NCBI RefSeq assembly: GCF_003368535.1 | Contig: NZ_QSLN01000002.1 | Coordinates: forward strand, 62,001-126,000 | Reading direction: 5' to 3' | DNA length: 64,000 bases | Source: Ammonifex thiophilus | GTDB lineage: Bacteria; Bacillota; Desulfotomaculia; Desulfotomaculales; Ammonificaceae | Shown: positions 61,589 through 64,000 of the stretch, piece after piece | Position numbering within the stretch: position 1 is the stretch's first letter | Layout of the letters: the number at the start of each line of letters is the position of its first letter | The notes under the pieces: model-generated | What the model was told of the DNA's origin: nothing | Database searches by the model: none | What the model saw: only the letters and a program-made list of their open reading frames with translations | Made by a program: the position numbers and the translations under genes

Positions 61589-62947
61589 TTAGTGGTATCG
61601 CGTCACCCGGAAGCGGTAAATCTTAACTGGCTCATGCGGACCTATACCCGCCTTGCGGCGAGCGATGGCCAGCTGCTGCTCCGGGGTATCCACCCCTTCG
61701 ATGTCGGGAAGTAGCAGCCCCCGGCGCGAGCCGCTCACCACGATCACCCCGTACTCCTTAGGATCGAGTTGCGCGAGGCTTTCTACCGGCTCCGGTTCCT
61801 CCAGCACGTCCACCGATATAGTGAGGTCCTCTATTTCCCGGGGATCCACCGGTTCGAAGCGCGGATCGCGCGTGGCGGCACTGATGGCGTTCTCGATCAC
61901 TTCCTCTACGATGTTGGGCTGGGTGGGGGATATCGTGCCGATGCAGCCCCGCAGCATCCCTTCCTTCTTGAGCGACACAAACACCCCCGCCCGGCGGTTA
62001 AACTCCGGTGGTATATCCTTCACCTTAAGTCTCTCTCCCCGGTTGAGATAAGCTTCGATAGCCTTTCTGGCCACCTTTACCAGGTAGCTTTCCTGCTTTC
62101 TAAATTTATTTGCCAATTCCTCCACCAGACACCGCTCCGGCGTCTCCTCTCCCGGCTCGAAATAAGCCACCAGATACCCTACCCCGAAGGGACCCTCGTA
62201 GGAGAGGATCTCCGTCCTGAGGCGGTAGCCGTCGAAGGTACCAAAGAGCATGATGAGGGGCCTCAGGCCGCACTCCCCCGCCCGCTCCGCCCAGGCAGGG
62301 TCCAAGGAGAGGAGAGCTTTAGCGTCGGCCGTTGCCACTATCTCGCGGATGCGGGCGTCGAACTGCGGCCCGGCTGGGTCGTAGCCGTAAGGGGCCTCGG
62401 GGGAAAGACGATGGGAAAGATCACCGCTGGCTACTACCACCACACGGCGGCGGCACCTCTCCGCCGCCCTCCTTACCGCCGTCCCGAAGCGGTAAAGCCG
62501 ACGCCAAGAGAGAAAGGCCATGCCGCATAACACCACGGGGGGCAGCTTGAATCCTCCCTGCTCTAGCCAGTAAAGGGGAGCGGTGACGCCGTGATCCAGC
62601 CGGTACCCGGAGCGAACCAGGCTCACCGGCACCTCCAGCTCTCCAGCCGCCTCCACCAGAGCCCGGGCCAACTCCTCGTCGGTGGTGAGGGCAAAGCTCA
62701 CCTCCGGAGCCCCGAAGCGCCCCAGATCCCCCTCAAGACGGGGCTGGAGCACCAGGGGAACCGCTTCCCAGAGTACTGGCCCGTGAGGGGTGATGAGCAC
62801 CGCCGCTTCGGCCCCCTTTTCACTTAGCCTTCTGCCCAGCGCCTTGAGCGCCTCCTGCGTGCGTTGCACGCGGTGGGCCTCTTCTCCCCCTACCTCCGGC
62901 ACCATAATGGGAGGATGAGGAACCAAACCTCCGCCCAGCACCCACAT
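61589..62947 (-). CDS. Fused MEMO1-like / AMMECR1 protein of the AmmeMemoRadiSam system
   Basis: This 452-residue protein joins a LigB/MEMO-like metal-binding domain (~1-260: [49 protein letters not shown]) to an AMMECR1 domain (~275-452: [37 protein letters not shown]-type strand [27 protein letters not shown]). In many organisms these are separate genes next to amrS. ATG 62947 is preferred to a GTG four codons upstream because GGGGGTG then has workable spacing. Function is unknown. Confidence 0.92.
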   Translation of the reverse strand: MWVLGGGLVPHPPIMVPEVGGEEAHRVQRTQEALKALGRRLSEKGAEAAVLITPHGPVLWEAVPLVLQPRLEGDLGRFGAPEVSFALTTDEELARALVEAAGELEVPVSLVRSGYRLDHGVTAPLYWLEQGGFKLPPVVLCGMAFLSWRRLYRFGTAVRRAAERCRRRVVVVASGDLSHRLSPEAPYGYDPAGPQFDARIREIVATADAKALLSLDPAWAERAGECGLRPLIMLFGTFDGYRLRTEILSYEGPFGVGYLVAYFEPGEETPERCLVEELANKFRKQESYLVKVARKAIEAYLNRGERLKVKDIPPEFNRRAGVFVSLKKEGMLRGCIGTISPTQPNIVEEVIENAISAATRDPRFEPVDPREIEDLTISVDVLEEPEPVESLAQLDPKEYGVIVVSGSRRGLLLPDIEGVDTPEQQLAIARRKAGIGPHEPVKIYRFRVTRYH

Positions 62948-62962
62948 AGCCCGTGACACCCC

Positions 62963-63622
62963 CTAAAAGACGCCCTGAAAGTGCAGGCCGCTCAAAACAA
63001 AGTAGCCCGCCAGCCCTAGAAGAAAGATGCCGGACAGCCCCAGGATCCCTCGGTAGAATCTAGGTCCCAAAAAGTGGCGGCCGGAGGCAATCGCCCAAGC
63101 CACTACCGAGTACCAGAGAAAGTCGGCCAAGATGTGCCCGGTAAAGAAGGCCCCTACCCCCAGCGGGCCCATCGGTAGGGCAATCGTCAAGTAGGCAAAG
63201 CCCACCGTGGCCCACCAGAGGCTCCAGTAAGGGTTGGCCAGGCTCACCGCCGCTCCCAGCCCGATGAGCTTCCCGGCTCCACCTCCACCTAGTTCCCGGT
63301 TGCCAGCCGCTCCAAGGTCTAAAACCAGCCTGCCTTTTATAACGTCCCGCAAAAGGCTGGCTCCCATCCAGAAAAGAAAAAGACCCCCCACCATACCGAT
63401 CACGGCCACCACCTGGGGTCGGGAGAGGAAAGGAGCCAGCCCCAGGACCAGCAGGACCACCAGCAAAAGCTCCAAAGCAGCGTGCCCGACCACCAAAAGG
63501 GGGCCAACCTTCTTTCCCCTGCGCGCACTCTCGGCCAGGGTCACCGTGAGCAGGGGACCGGGTGCCATGGCCCCCGTCAGGGCCACCAAGAAAGAAGTTC
63601 CAAAAACAGCAAATAGGTTCAT
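62963..63622 (-). CDS. LysE/RhtB-family exporter
   Basis: This 219-residue membrane protein has about six hydrophobic helices and the family motif GAMAPGPLLTVTLAESARRG near residue 20-40, then SLANPYWSLWWATVG in the middle. Such proteins export amino acids or related small molecules. ATG 63622 gives the usual short N-terminus; GTG 63631 is possible. It lies 15 bases before the MEMO-AMMECR1 gene, so it may belong to the same operon. Confidence 0.9.
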   Translation of the reverse strand: MNLFAVFGTSFLVALTGAMAPGPLLTVTLAESARRGKKVGPLLVVGHAALELLLVVLLVLGLAPFLSRPQVVAVIGMVGGLFLFWMGASLLRDVIKGRLVLDLGAAGNRELGGGGAGKLIGLGAAVSLANPYWSLWWATVGFAYLTIALPMGPLGVGAFFTGHILADFLWYSVVAWAIASGRHFLGPRFYRGILGLSGIFLLGLAGYFVLSGLHFQGVF

Positions 63623-63636
63623 GCGCTTCACCGAGC

Positions 63637-63987
63637 TTAAAACCTAAATCCCTGGGCTCGCTTGACGTACTTGTCGAGCAAATCTCGCGAGCCGGCAAGG
63701 TAGGCTCGCATCACTTCCGCCCGCTTCCCTCTTATGCCGGGGTTAAAGATGGTCATGGCTAAATGGGTGGCCAAAGGCAGGAAGGTGAAGCGGTGGTAGG
63801 CCAGATCCGGGGGAGCGATGCGCGCGTCCAGCTCCATCAGTTGCAGCCGGTAGCCCTCCAGATCGAGCAGGGTGAGCCGCCCCTTTCCTGCCCCGTCAGG
63901 GTGAGGGCGAGGGAGCAGGATTGCCGCCGGTATCTCCAGACCCCACTCCTTCTCGAAGTGCTCCGCCACCGCCTTGAGATTTCGCAC
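63637..63987 (-). CDS. Unrecognised protein at the right edge
   Basis: I do not recognise this 116-residue product. It has mixed alpha/beta character, no signal peptide or membrane segment, and a basic helical C-terminus (LLDKYVKRAQGF). GTG 63987 follows GAGGAGC, but the frame stays open to the window edge, so it may be the end of a longer gene. It stops 14 bases before the LysE-type gene and is probably its operon partner. Confidence 0.6.
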   Translation of the reverse strand: MRNLKAVAEHFEKEWGLEIPAAILLPRPHPDGAGKGRLTLLDLEGYRLQLMELDARIAPPDLAYHRFTFLPLATHLAMTIFNPGIRGKRAEVMRAYLAGSRDLLDKYVKRAQGFRF

Positions 63988-64000
63988 CCGCTCCTCTTCC

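Noticed and set aside
1-64000. tRNA, rRNA, CRISPR arrays, insertion sequences, prophage genes
   Set aside because: No cloverleaf, rRNA segment, regular short repeat array, transposase or phage gene was recognised by eye. A tRNAscan or ISfinder run would be needed to exclude a missed one.

Overview
The window looks like chromosome of a thermophilic, anaerobic, spore-lineage Firmicute (Clostridia). DNA is GC-rich, Shine-Dalgarno sites are strong and G-rich, and TTG and GTG starts are frequent. It carries Clostridia-type control RNAs (two T-boxes and a glmS ribozyme), a cotJABC spore-coat operon and an HdrA-type electron-transfer protein. A Calvin-type carbon-fixation operon with a form III RuBisCO suggests an autotroph similar to Ammonifex; that name is an inference from gene content, not a match I could run. 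Fifty-nine protein genes are called. All except cotJABC lie on the minus strand, so transcription mostly runs from high to low coordinates. I recognised no rRNA, tRNA, CRISPR array or insertion sequence.

Layout from left to right. 1-9.0 kb is an acetate/acyl-CoA block: a CBS/DUF294 signalling protein, acetate permease actP with its DUF485 partner, acs, and a separate operon of an IclR regulator, a second acyl-CoA synthetase and a thioredoxin-reductase-like protein. 9.1-17.0 kb is the carbon-fixation operon: transaldolase, RuBisCO, phosphoribulokinase, split transketolase, bifunctional FBP aldolase/phosphatase, rpe, gap and a LytTR regulator. 17.3-27.2 kb is a cofactor run: a ketopantoate-reductase candidate, panB-panC-panD, nadA-nadB-nadC, birA, coaX, dusB and a terminal MNT/HEPN pair. 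It is preceded by a structured leader RNA and has an internal nad promoter. 27.4-32.1 kb holds a spermidine-synthase-like gene coupled to a radical SAM/SPASM enzyme, then folP, fused folB-folK and a sirtuin.

32.2-36.6 kb encodes a two-gene heterodisulfide-reductase-like complex behind a consensus promoter. 36.8-44.5 kb has nadE, a glutamine amidotransferase, a ChlI/ChlD-type AAA+/vWA protein, a hypothetical protein, aroF under a T-box that reads as Phe (UUC), and a cation exporter. 44.7-45.9 kb is cotJABC. 45.9-49.4 kb is glmM-glmS with a glmS ribozyme between them. 49.5-60.5 kb is the branched-chain amino acid operon ilvE-ilvD-ilvB-ilvN-ilvC-leuA-leuC-leuD-cimA under a T-box that reads as Ile (AUC). 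60.5-64 kb carries a two-gene AmmeMemoRadiSam system, a LysE-type exporter and an unrecognised gene at the edge.

Functionally, the carbon-fixation operon can regenerate ribulose bisphosphate by a transaldolase route, needing only phosphoglycerate kinase, triose-phosphate isomerase and ribose-5-phosphate isomerase from elsewhere. The strongest candidates for new biology are the form III RuBisCO operon with its unusual regulator, the leader RNA before the pantothenate/NAD run, the radical SAM-spermidine synthase pair, and the fused AmmeMemoRadiSam genes.
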